This document shows positions 15,320-22,751 of a DNA stretch of 64,000 nucleotides, piece by piece. Each line of letters opens with the position of its first letter. The stretch's first letter is position 1. The position numbers and the translations under genes were made by a program. The stretch covers positions 53,658 through 117,657 of the forward strand of contig CAZOHT010000005.1 in assembly GCA_964579825.1 (NCBI GenBank), written 5' to 3'. The stretch comes from SPCO01 sp964579825 (GTDB lineage Bacteria > Chloroflexota > Limnocylindria > Limnocylindrales > CSP1-4). Below the pieces are notes generated by a model. The model was not told the origin of the DNA. It searched no databases and saw only the letters and a list, made by a program, of their open reading frames with translations.

Positions 15320-16593
15320 GACCGCGTCCCCACATGCGACGTGCCCGGTTCGCCGGCCGGTCCGGCAAGTAACGCGGCGGCGCGCAGGGCCCCGTTGCCG
15401 ACGCGGTCGCGTCCGGTGGCCTCGATGGCTTCGGCCAGGAGCTCCACCTCGGTCCGGCGCGGGGCCCGGAAATGGCGCTCGAGGGCCTCGACGCCGTCCT
15501 GCCAGACCCGGACATGGACGGTCTCGGCCTCGGCCGTGACATCGGCGCGCAGCTCGGACCCGCGGCGCTCGGCGAGCAGCTCCACCCGCAGGGTCGTCCC
15601 GGCCGGCATCTTCGAGAGGACCGGTCGCACCACCACGGACACCTCGGCGCGGCCGTCCGACAGCGTCGCCCCGAGGCCCCGGCCGGCGCTCTGGACCGCG
15701 CCCGGGGAACGGACGGGCCGACCGGCCGCCGGCTTCGACGGCCCGGTGATCGGAGCCAGTGGCTTGACGACGTGGAGCCCCAGGCGCGAGGCGAGCCAGG
15801 CCGCGTGATACACGGGCTTGACCAGGTTCGTGAAGCCGTACGTGCCCGTCTCGTCGTGCGTGCCGTAGGTGACCGCGATCCGCCGCAACGAGCGCAGGTA
15901 CGGCAGGAACTCGGGGTCGTCGAAGATGGAGGCGATGGCCTCCCGCCAGCGCGACTGGCGGACGAGGGCGAAGTCCGTCACGGTCAGTCGGCCCGCGTCG
16001 GCCAGCGCGGCCAGGTCCCGGATCCGGTCGAGGCCGTGGCCGTTCCAGGTGGAGGCGTCGACGACGAGCCGGTCCGCGGCGGCCAGCATGTCGCGCGTCG
16101 GCGCGAGCTGGAGCGGCGGCTCGTCCGGCCACCAGATCGTGACCGGCAGGTCGTGGATGAGGAGGGGGGTGACGATCGCCACGACGTGGCGGCCGGCCTC
16201 GCCCCCGGCGGTCACGTGGATCATCTCGGCGCACGTCTCCGGCGACCCCTCGCGCGGGAGTACGCAGTGCGCCTCGACCCGGGCGTCCAGCCAGGACGGG
16301 CCGTCGGGATCGGCCGACCCGACGATGAGCGTGCGCGACGGATGTCGCCCGGTGAGGGCCTGGATGGTCGCGGCACAGTGTTCGGCGAGTTCCGGCCGGC
16401 GGGCGATCACGACCAGGTTCATCACGCTCGAGCGGGCCGCGACGTACCGCCCCGGTTCGCCGTCGACGTCGGTGGTCAGGTCCGTCGCGGACCAGATCCG
16501 GGCCAGCTCGCGCTCGATCCCCGCGATGCTGTGGGCCCGCGCCGACCAGCGCAGGACCGGTTCCCCGATGCGCAGCGGCGACGCGACGGCCAC
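15316..16593 (-). CDS. opcA: Glucose-6-phosphate dehydrogenase assembly protein OpcA
   Basis: A 425-residue OpcA. It is a non-enzymatic partner needed for active, redox-regulated Zwf in cyanobacteria and actinobacteria. Recognisable parts are the N-terminal VMNLVVIARR and HPSRTLIVGSADPDGPSW, and the central LLIHDLPVTIWWPDEPPL, which is the most conserved block of the family. The extra 130-residue C-terminal part, with a P/R/G-rich linker around 275-300, resembles the domain found in longer OpcA proteins. It lies directly between zwf (9-bp gap) and pgl (4-nt overlap), the standard order. Confidence 0.9.
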   Translation of the reverse strand: MAVASPLRIGEPVLRWSARAHSIAGIERELARIWSATDLTTDVDGEPGRYVAARSSVMNLVVIARRPELAEHCAATIQALTGRHPSRTLIVGSADPDGPSWLDARVEAHCVLPREGSPETCAEMIHVTAGGEAGRHVVAIVTPLLIHDLPVTIWWPDEPPLQLAPTRDMLAAADRLVVDASTWNGHGLDRIRDLAALADAGRLTVTDFALVRQSRWREAIASIFDDPEFLPYLRSLRRIAVTYGTHDETGTYGFTNLVKPVYHAAWLASRLGLHVVKPLAPITGPSKPAAGRPVRSPGAVQSAGRGLGATLSDGRAEVSVVVRPVLSKMPAGTTLRVELLAERRGSELRADVTAEAETVHVRVWQDGVEALERHFRAPRRTEVELLAEAIEATGRDRVGNGALRAAALLAGPAGEPGTSHVGTRS

Positions 16594-16602
16594 GGTGGGC
16601 GC

Positions 16603-18288
16603 CTAGAACCGCCGCCAGCGACGGCCGTCGCGGGCGAGCAGTTCGTCGGATGCCGCGGGACCCCAGGTCCCGGCGTCGTAGTTCGGGAAGTCCGGCGCCG
16701 GTGCGGCGGCCCACGATCCGACGATCGGATCGACGATGCCCCACGCCTCCTCGACCTCGTCGGCCCGGGTGAACAGCGACGCATCGCCCTGGAGCGCATC
16801 CAGGATGAGCGTCTCGTACGCGTCCGGTGAGTCGACGTTGAACGCGGACCCGTACCCGAAATCCATCGTCACCGACCGGACGTCCAGCCCCAGCCCCGGC
16901 ACCTTCGCCCCGAACCGCAACATGATCCCCTCGTCGGGCTGGATCCGGATGGCGAGCAGGTTCGCGTCGGGCTCGACACCTTCGTCCTTGAACAGGCGGT
17001 GCGGGACCTCGCGGTACTGGATGGCGATCTCGGTCGCTCGCTTCGGGAGACGCTTGCCCGTCCGCACGTAGAAGGGCACGCCGGACCACCGCCAGTCGTC
17101 GATGGTGAGCTTGGCCGCGACGAACGTCTCCGTCTCGGAGGTCGGATCGACGTCCTCTTCCTCGCGATAGCCCGGCACCTGGGTCGCCGCGACCCAACCG
17201 GGACCGTACTGGCCGCGGACGACATCGCCGTGCCGTGGGTCCGTCGATACGTCGGACATCGCCCGCAGGACCTTGACCTTCTCGTCGCGCAGGGCGTCGG
17301 CCTCGAAGGTCGCCGGCGGCTCCATCGCGATCAGGCTGACGAGCTGGAGGAGGTGGTTCTGGAGGACGTCGCGCGAGGCGCCGGTCTGTTCGTAGAACGC
17401 ACCGCGGTTCTCGATCCCGATCGACTCGGCCACGGTGATCTGCACGTGGTCCACGTAGCGCCGATTCCAGAGCGGCTCGAAGATGCCGTTGCCGAACCGG
17501 AAGACGAGGAGGTTCCGGACGGTCTCCTTGCCCAGGTAGTGATCGATGCGGTAGACCTGCGACTCGCGGAACACCCGCCCGACGTCCCGGTTCAGCTTCC
17601 GGGCCGACTCCAGGTCATGCCCGAACGGCTTCTCGATGACGATCCGACGCCAGCCGCTGTCGTGGCGCTCGTGGTCCAGGCCCACCCGGCCCAGTTGGGC
17701 GACGATCTCGGCGAATTGCGATGGCTGGGTGGCCAGGTAGAACAGGACGTTGCCGCGGGTCTCGTGCTCGGCATCGGTCGCCGCGATCTGCGCAGCGAGT
17801 CGATCGAAGCCGGCCGGATCGTCGAAGTCCAGGCGCTGGTAGATGATCCGCTTCGCGAACGACTCCCAGGCCGCCTCATCGATCGGCAGGACCCGGCAGT
17901 GCTCGTCGAGGGAGGTGCGGATCTCGGCTCGGAACGTGGCGTCGTCGTATGGGCGGCGGCCGACGGCGACGAGGATGAACTCGTGGGGCAGCAGGTTCGT
18001 CCGCCACAGCTGATAGATCGCCGGGATGACCTTGCGATGGGCGAGGTCGCCCGTCGCGCCGAAGAGGACGACGATCGAGGGATCCGGGACGCGCTCCAGC
18101 CGCAGGCCTTCGCGGAGGACGTTCTCGGCCGGCTTGGCCCGCGACGGTCGACGACCCTGCCGCGCGAGGCGCAGGTCCTTCATCGTCAGCGGCACGTCCT
18201 TGGGCTTGACCGGCGCTGTCGCCGGAGGCGATCCGACCTCCGCCGGGACCGCCTCGATCGGGGCCTTCGGCGCCCGGGTCGCCGCCAC
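16603..18288 (-). CDS. zwf: Glucose-6-phosphate 1-dehydrogenase
   Basis: About 561 residues; oxidises glucose 6-phosphate to the lactone with NADP+. The coenzyme motif is VVLFGATGDLAHRKVIPAIYQL, the substrate/catalytic site is YRIDHYLGKETVRNLLVFRFGN with the His-Asp pair, and EKPFGHDL and FYVRTGKRLPKR follow in the usual order. It carries an N-terminal extension of about 75 Ala/Pro/Arg-rich residues not found in short Zwf proteins. Start choice: GTG 18288 just after the gnd stop, or GTG 18315 overlapping gnd by 26 nt; neither has a good Shine-Dalgarno. With OpcA next to it, NADP+-linked and OpcA-dependent activity is likely. Confidence 0.93.
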   Translation of the reverse strand: MAATRAPKAPIEAVPAEVGSPPATAPVKPKDVPLTMKDLRLARQGRRPSRAKPAENVLREGLRLERVPDPSIVVLFGATGDLAHRKVIPAIYQLWRTNLLPHEFILVAVGRRPYDDATFRAEIRTSLDEHCRVLPIDEAAWESFAKRIIYQRLDFDDPAGFDRLAAQIAATDAEHETRGNVLFYLATQPSQFAEIVAQLGRVGLDHERHDSGWRRIVIEKPFGHDLESARKLNRDVGRVFRESQVYRIDHYLGKETVRNLLVFRFGNGIFEPLWNRRYVDHVQITVAESIGIENRGAFYEQTGASRDVLQNHLLQLVSLIAMEPPATFEADALRDEKVKVLRAMSDVSTDPRHGDVVRGQYGPGWVAATQVPGYREEEDVDPTSETETFVAAKLTIDDWRWSGVPFYVRTGKRLPKRATEIAIQYREVPHRLFKDEGVEPDANLLAIRIQPDEGIMLRFGAKVPGLGLDVRSVTMDFGYGSAFNVDSPDAYETLILDALQGDASLFTRADEVEEAWGIVDPIVGSWAAAPAPDFPNYDAGTWGPAASDELLARDGRRWRRF

Positions 18289-18289
18289 G

Positions 18290-19189
18290 CTAGTCGGTCT
18301 TGACCGCGTGGCCACCGAACTCGTTGCGGAGCGCGGCGAGGACCTTCGCCCCGTACGAGTCGTCCTGGCGGGACCGGAACCGGGTCAGCAGGGACAGGGT
18401 GATGACCGGTGCCGGGACGTCGTGATCGATGGCCTCCTGGACGGTCCAGCGACCCTCGCCGGAGTCGGCGACGAAGCCCTTGAGGTGCTCGAGATCCGGA
18501 CCGTTGGCCCGGAAGGCGCGTCCGGCGAGCTCCAGCAGCCACGACCGGACGACCGAGCCCTGCATCCACAGCTCGGAGATCGCGGCAAGGTCGAGGTCGT
18601 AGTCGCTGGCGTGCATGATCTCGAACCCTTCGGCGTACGCCTGCATGAGGCCGTACTCGATGCCGTTGTGGACCATCTTCACGTAGTGCCCGGAACCCGG
18701 GCCACCGATGTGGAGGTACCCGTCCTTCGGGGCGAGGGACGTGAAGATGGGCTCCAATGGCGTCACCGAGGCCGCGTCGCCACCGACCATGAGGCAGTAG
18801 CCCACCTGCAGGCCCCAGATGCCGCCGGACGTGCCGGCGTCGACGTAGCCGATCCCCTTCGCCGCCAGCTCCGCGTGGCGCCGCACGTCGTCGTGGAAGT
18901 TCGTGTTCCCCCCGTCGATGATCGTGTCACCCGGTTCCAGGTGCTCCAGCAGGTCGTGGATCTGGGCCTCGGTCGCGTCGCCCGCCGGGACCATGACCCA
19001 CACGGCGCGCGGCTTCTCCAGCTTCGAGACCAGCTCGGCGATGGAGTACGAGGGGATGGCGCCCTCGCCGGCGATCTCGGTCGTCTTCTCCGGCGTGCGG
19101 TTGAAGACGACCACCTCGTGACCGTCGCGGACGAGCCGGCGGACCATGTTGGCCCCCATCCGACCCAGACCGATGAACCCGATGCGCAT
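18290..19189 (-). CDS. gnd: 6-phosphogluconate dehydrogenase, short decarboxylating form
   Basis: A 299-residue enzyme giving ribulose 5-phosphate and CO2. It starts MRIGFIGLGRMGANMVRRL (Rossmann motif). NRTPEK after strand 2 has the Asn-Arg-Thr pattern usual in NADP-type enzymes, but short forms can use NAD+ and cofactor use is open. DGGNTNFHDDVRR, DAGTSGGIWGLQVGYCLMVGG and the catalytic KMVHNGIEYGLMQAYAEG complete the active site. At 300 residues it is the short (GndA/YqeC-like) class, lacking the C-terminal tail of the 470-residue form. The start ATG comes 5 bp after the pgi stop. Confidence 0.93.
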   Translation of the reverse strand: MRIGFIGLGRMGANMVRRLVRDGHEVVVFNRTPEKTTEIAGEGAIPSYSIAELVSKLEKPRAVWVMVPAGDATEAQIHDLLEHLEPGDTIIDGGNTNFHDDVRRHAELAAKGIGYVDAGTSGGIWGLQVGYCLMVGGDAASVTPLEPIFTSLAPKDGYLHIGGPGSGHYVKMVHNGIEYGLMQAYAEGFEIMHASDYDLDLAAISELWMQGSVVRSWLLELAGRAFRANGPDLEHLKGFVADSGEGRWTVQEAIDHDVPAPVITLSLLTRFRSRQDDSYGAKVLAALRNEFGGHAVKTD

Positions 19190-19194
19190 GTCGT

Positions 19195-20940
19195 TCAGGC
19201 CTCCCTGGAGGATGCGTCGTCGAGGGCGGTGGCCAGGGCCTGCTCGAGACTGGCCAGGCCGCCCGGGATGTCGTGACCGAGATGGACCCGCAGGATCGGC
19301 AGGCCGTGGGCCTCGATCGCGGCGAAGTCGCCCGCGGCCTGGGCGTCGATGAGCTGGCCGAAGGTGTACGGCCAACCCGGGATCTCACGGTCGACCGGGT
19401 GGTCCGAGGTGAGCTGCAGGAACCAGCCGGTCGGCGTGCCGCCCTTGTGCAGCTGACCGGTCGAATGCAGGAACCGGGGCCCGTAGCCGGCGGTCGTGGC
19501 CAGATGCGTCCGGTCGCGCAGGAGGGAGCGGATCCGGGCGATGGCCGCGTCGGCCTCGGCCGACGGGGTCACGAACGCCTGCAGGCACAGGTAGGCATCG
19601 CGTCGGCGGAGGGCCAGGTGCGCGGCCAGGGCCTCGACCATCGGGCCGACGCCGTCGCCGACCCGGAGCGGGGGCTCACTCGGCTCGGACGGCGCCGCAC
19701 CGGCCTCATGGCGGGCGAGGACCCTGCGTGTCAGCTCCTTGGCTTCCTCGACGTTCGGCTGGTCGAACGGGTCGATGCCCAGCACCGCGCCCGCGATGGC
19801 CGTCGCGACCTCCCAGCGGATGAACTCCGCGCCGATGTCGATCGGGTCGCTGACGGCGATGCGGATGACCGGATGACCGGCGTCGCCGAGCGCCGTCGCG
19901 AGGGCGTCCCGACCGCCGGCGGTCCCGTCCGCGAGGGAGATCCGCACGAAGGCTCGATCCGGGCCGTAGCTGTCCACTGCGCCGAGCGGCTCCAGGTCCA
20001 CGGGCACGATGCCCCGGCCCTGCTTGCCGGTGCTCTCGGCGATGAGCTGCTCGAGCCACGCCCCAAGGCTGGCCAGTTCGTCGTCGATGAGGAAGGTCAG
20101 CTTGTCGCGGCCCTCCTTCGCGAGCGTCCCGATGGCGAGACCCAGGGAGACGCCGGGGTTGGCGGACGGGTCCGGCTGACGGCAGGCGCCCAGCATCGTA
20201 CTGGCCGACGCGAGGAGGGCGTCCAGGTCCAGCCCGATGAGCGAGGCCGGGACGAGTCCGACGTAGGTCAGCGCGGAGTAGCGACCGCCGATGTCGGGCG
20301 GATTGAGGAACACCTCCCGGAAGTCGTCGGAGTGGGCGAGCGCCTCGACGGCTCGCCCCGGGTCCGTGACCGCGACGATCGTGGCGCCGCCGTTGTCGTA
20401 CGAGTGGTGGTGCTTGATGCCCGCCATCGCCGCCTCGGCCCGGGTCCAGGCGTCGGCCAGGAACGCGTTCGGTTCCGTCGTCGTGCCGGACTTGGACGCG
20501 ACGATGGTCAGGGTGAAGAGCGGATCCAGGTCGTCGGTCGTTGCGGACACCGTGGCCGGATCGGTCGAGTCGAGGATGCGGAGGGCGAGGTAGCCGTCCT
20601 GCGATCCGAAGGTCCGGCGCAGGACATCCGGGGCCAGGCTGCTGCCGCCCATCCCGGCCACGACGGCGGTCGTGAACCCGGCCGCCACGATCCCGTCACC
20701 GAAGCCCTCGAGCGCGGCGATCCGATCGGTGAAGTGCTCGGGGGCGTCGAGCCAGCCGAGTCGGTCCGCGATGGCCGCCTGGACGTCGGGGTCGGACGAC
20801 CAGAGGGTCGTGTCCCGGTCGAACAGCCGGTTCGCCCACGACCCGTCACGGGCGCGATCGCACGCGGCCTCGAACGCGGCCTGGCCATCGCCGAGCGCGA
20901 ATCGGGGCGGGGAGACGGCGGTCGTGGACGGGTCGGTCAT
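19195..20940 (-). CDS. pgi: Glucose-6-phosphate isomerase, Tal-Pgi-type, unfused
   Basis: A 581-residue isomerase (glucose 6-phosphate to fructose 6-phosphate). Motifs are GMGGSSLAPDVL (about 91-102), the phosphate-binding SKSGTTTEPNAF, IGGRYSALTYVGLVPASLIG, and QLIAESTGKQGRG. It most resembles the isomerase half of bifunctional transaldolase-isomerase proteins, but no transaldolase domain precedes it and none is encoded nearby. The ATG at 20940 has GGAGG 5 nt upstream. TATGCT (20953-20958) would put the transcript start only a few bases before that ribosome-binding site. It is the first gene of the pentose phosphate operon. Confidence 0.88.
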   Translation of the reverse strand: MTDPSTTAVSPPRFALGDGQAAFEAACDRARDGSWANRLFDRDTTLWSSDPDVQAAIADRLGWLDAPEHFTDRIAALEGFGDGIVAAGFTTAVVAGMGGSSLAPDVLRRTFGSQDGYLALRILDSTDPATVSATTDDLDPLFTLTIVASKSGTTTEPNAFLADAWTRAEAAMAGIKHHHSYDNGGATIVAVTDPGRAVEALAHSDDFREVFLNPPDIGGRYSALTYVGLVPASLIGLDLDALLASASTMLGACRQPDPSANPGVSLGLAIGTLAKEGRDKLTFLIDDELASLGAWLEQLIAESTGKQGRGIVPVDLEPLGAVDSYGPDRAFVRISLADGTAGGRDALATALGDAGHPVIRIAVSDPIDIGAEFIRWEVATAIAGAVLGIDPFDQPNVEEAKELTRRVLARHEAGAAPSEPSEPPLRVGDGVGPMVEALAAHLALRRRDAYLCLQAFVTPSAEADAAIARIRSLLRDRTHLATTAGYGPRFLHSTGQLHKGGTPTGWFLQLTSDHPVDREIPGWPYTFGQLIDAQAAGDFAAIEAHGLPILRVHLGHDIPGGLASLEQALATALDDASSREA

Positions 20941-20952
20941 CGTGGCCTCCGA

Positions 20953-20958
20953 AGCATA
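20953..20958 (-). promoter_or_regulatory. -10 box TATGCT of the pentose phosphate operon
   Basis: On the minus strand TATGCT lies 12 nt upstream of the pgi ATG, with GGAGG between (20946-20950). The leader would be very short. This is a second promoter layout beside the TANNNT-N6 leaderless form. Confidence 0.45.
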
Positions 20959-21045
20959 GGCTGTCGCCCGTCGACGGCCGGTCTTCGCGGCCTCGCGTCG
21001 GGCGATCGGCCCGATCCTGTCGTGGGACGCCAATGGTACGCCGGG

Positions 21046-21759
21046 TCAGCTCGCCGGTGAGACCACTTCCCCGTCGCGCAGCTCGATCACGTCGTCGGCC
21101 ACGTCGAGCATCCGCGGGTCGTGGGTGGCCACGATGGCGGTGATCCCGTCCGCTCGGACCACGGCCTGGAGCAGCTGCATGATCCGATGGCCCGTCTCGG
21201 AGTCGAGTTGACCGGTCGGCTCGTCCGCGAGCAGGAGCTTCGGTCGATTCGCGAGCGCGCGCGCGATGGCGACCCGCTGCTGCTCGCCGCCGGACAGCTC
21301 GTGCGGCCGGTGGCGGGCTCGCTCGGCCAGCCCGACCTGGTCGAGCAGCTCGGCGACGCGGCGGGCGCGCACGGACGGTTCGGTGCGCACCAGCCGCAGC
21401 GGGACCTCCACGTTCTCGGCGGCCGACAGGACCGGGATGAGCCCGAACGCCTGGAAGATGAACGCGATCTTCGTCCGCCGGACCTCGACCAGGGCCGCCT
21501 CGTCCAGGCTCGAGAGCGCCTCGCCGTCGAGGACGATCTCGCCCGAGGTCGGACGATCCAGGCCGCCCAGCAGGTTGAGCAGCGTCGTCTTGCCGCTCCC
21601 GGACCGGCCGCGAACAGCCAGCAATCGACCCTGGCCGACCGACAGGTTCACGCCCCGCAGGGCATGGATCGTCGTGTCGCCCGATGGGTACTCGCGCACG
21701 AGGTCCGCGGTCCGCACGACGGTCGGCGTCGCGGTGGCGGTCGTCACGGTGTCGGTCAC
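21046..21759 (-). CDS. LolD/MacB-type ABC transporter ATP-binding protein
   Basis: A 237-residue ATPase with Walker A GRSGSGKTTL, Q-loop FQAFGLIPVLSAAENV, signature LSGGEQQRVAIARAL, and Walker B KLLLADEPTGQLDS, all of the MacB/LolD subfamily (LDSETG after Walker B). It overlaps the preceding ATPase gene at GTGA. It is the last gene of the operon with two large FtsX-like permeases, so the complex probably has two different nucleotide-binding subunits. MacB/LolD-type machines move lipids, lipoproteins, peptides or drugs by mechanotransmission; the cargo here is unknown. Confidence 0.88.
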   Translation of the reverse strand: MTDTVTTATATPTVVRTADLVREYPSGDTTIHALRGVNLSVGQGRLLAVRGRSGSGKTTLLNLLGGLDRPTSGEIVLDGEALSSLDEAALVEVRRTKIAFIFQAFGLIPVLSAAENVEVPLRLVRTEPSVRARRVAELLDQVGLAERARHRPHELSGGEQQRVAIARALANRPKLLLADEPTGQLDSETGHRIMQLLQAVVRADGITAIVATHDPRMLDVADDVIELRDGEVVSPAS

Positions 21760-22751
21760 GATCGGTCCCCGTCGCGCGGCGCATCCCGACGACGGTCCAC
21801 CGGCCAGATCTCGACATGGTCGTCCACCAGCCGGAGCCGGACCCGGTCGACCAACCCGAGAGCCTCGACATGGGCGCGCGGGAGCTGGAGACGGCCGGCC
21901 TTGTCCAGGACCGCGAATTCCTCGTGCACCACGCGATGCTCGCCATCGTCCGCGAGTTCCGTGCGCCGGACGGTCTCCGTGCTCGTCCGGCCGTCGCGGA
22001 TGGCGACCGTCCGAGCGACCTGTTCGGCGACCTGGGCATCGTGGGTCACGATGACCACGGTCGTCCCGAGCTCATGGTTGACCCGCCGCAGCAGCCCGAA
22101 GATCTCCGCGGCGGTGACGCTGTCGAGCTCGCCCGTCGGTTCGTCGGCCAGCAGGACGTCCGGCTCGTTGGCCAGCGCGACGGCGATGGCGACGCGCTGT
22201 TGCTCGCCGCCCGACAGGCGATCCGGCCGGTGGTCCGCCCGGTCGCCGAGGCCGACCGTCTCGAGGAGCTGGAGCGCCCGCGCTCGCCGGGTGTCCGCAC
22301 CATCGAGGATCATCGGCAGTTCGACGTTCTCGACCGCCGACAGGTACGGAAGCAGGTTCCTGGCCGTCTGCTGCCAGACCATGCCGACGGTGTGGCGACG
22401 GTAGGCGGTCCGCTCTCGGCGGCTGAGCTTGCTCAGGTCGTGGCCGGCGACGAGCGCGCGGCCGGCCGACGGCACGTCGAGACCGCCCAGGATGTTGAGG
22501 AGCGTGGACTTGCCACTCCCCGATGCACCGACGATGGCGATTAACTCGCCCGAGCCGACGACGAGATCCAGCCCCTGCAGGGCGACGACTTCCAGATCGG
22601 CCACCTTGTAGATGCGGACGAGACCCTCGCACACGATCCGGCCCGCATCGGCCGGGTGCGGGCGGGACCGCCGGCTCGCGGCCGACCCGGGCAGATCCTC
22701 GATGGCCGGCATGGCCGGATCGCCGTGCGGAGCGCGGGTCGGCGTGGTCAT
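21756..22751 (-). CDS. LolD/MacB-type ABC ATPase with C-terminal AbrB-like domain
   Basis: A 331-residue protein. The ATPase part has Walker A GASGSGKSTLL (about 79-89), VWQQTARNLLPYLSAVENV, signature LSGGEQQRVAIAVAL and Walker B DVLLADEPTGELDS. After residue about 285 the sequence FAVLDKAGRLQLPRAHVEA and the strands that follow look like a swapped-hairpin SpoVT/AbrB domain (normally GRIxIP). Fusion of such a domain to a transporter ATPase is unusual; it could aid dimerisation or regulate the operon, but I cannot tell. Its start overlaps the upstream permease stop (ATGA) and its stop overlaps the next ATPase gene (GTGA). Confidence 0.85.
   Translation of the reverse strand: MTTPTRAPHGDPAMPAIEDLPGSAASRRSRPHPADAGRIVCEGLVRIYKVADLEVVALQGLDLVVGSGELIAIVGASGSGKSTLLNILGGLDVPSAGRALVAGHDLSKLSRRERTAYRRHTVGMVWQQTARNLLPYLSAVENVELPMILDGADTRRARALQLLETVGLGDRADHRPDRLSGGEQQRVAIAVALANEPDVLLADEPTGELDSVTAAEIFGLLRRVNHELGTTVVIVTHDAQVAEQVARTVAIRDGRTSTETVRRTELADDGEHRVVHEEFAVLDKAGRLQLPRAHVEALGLVDRVRLRLVDDHVEIWPVDRRRDAPRDGDRS

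Noticed and set aside
14540..17197. An 885-codon frame that would fuse a protein to 6-phosphogluconolactonase
   Set aside because: Only the last 259 codons are pgl; the upstream part is out of frame with opcA and zwf, which are clearly the real genes there.
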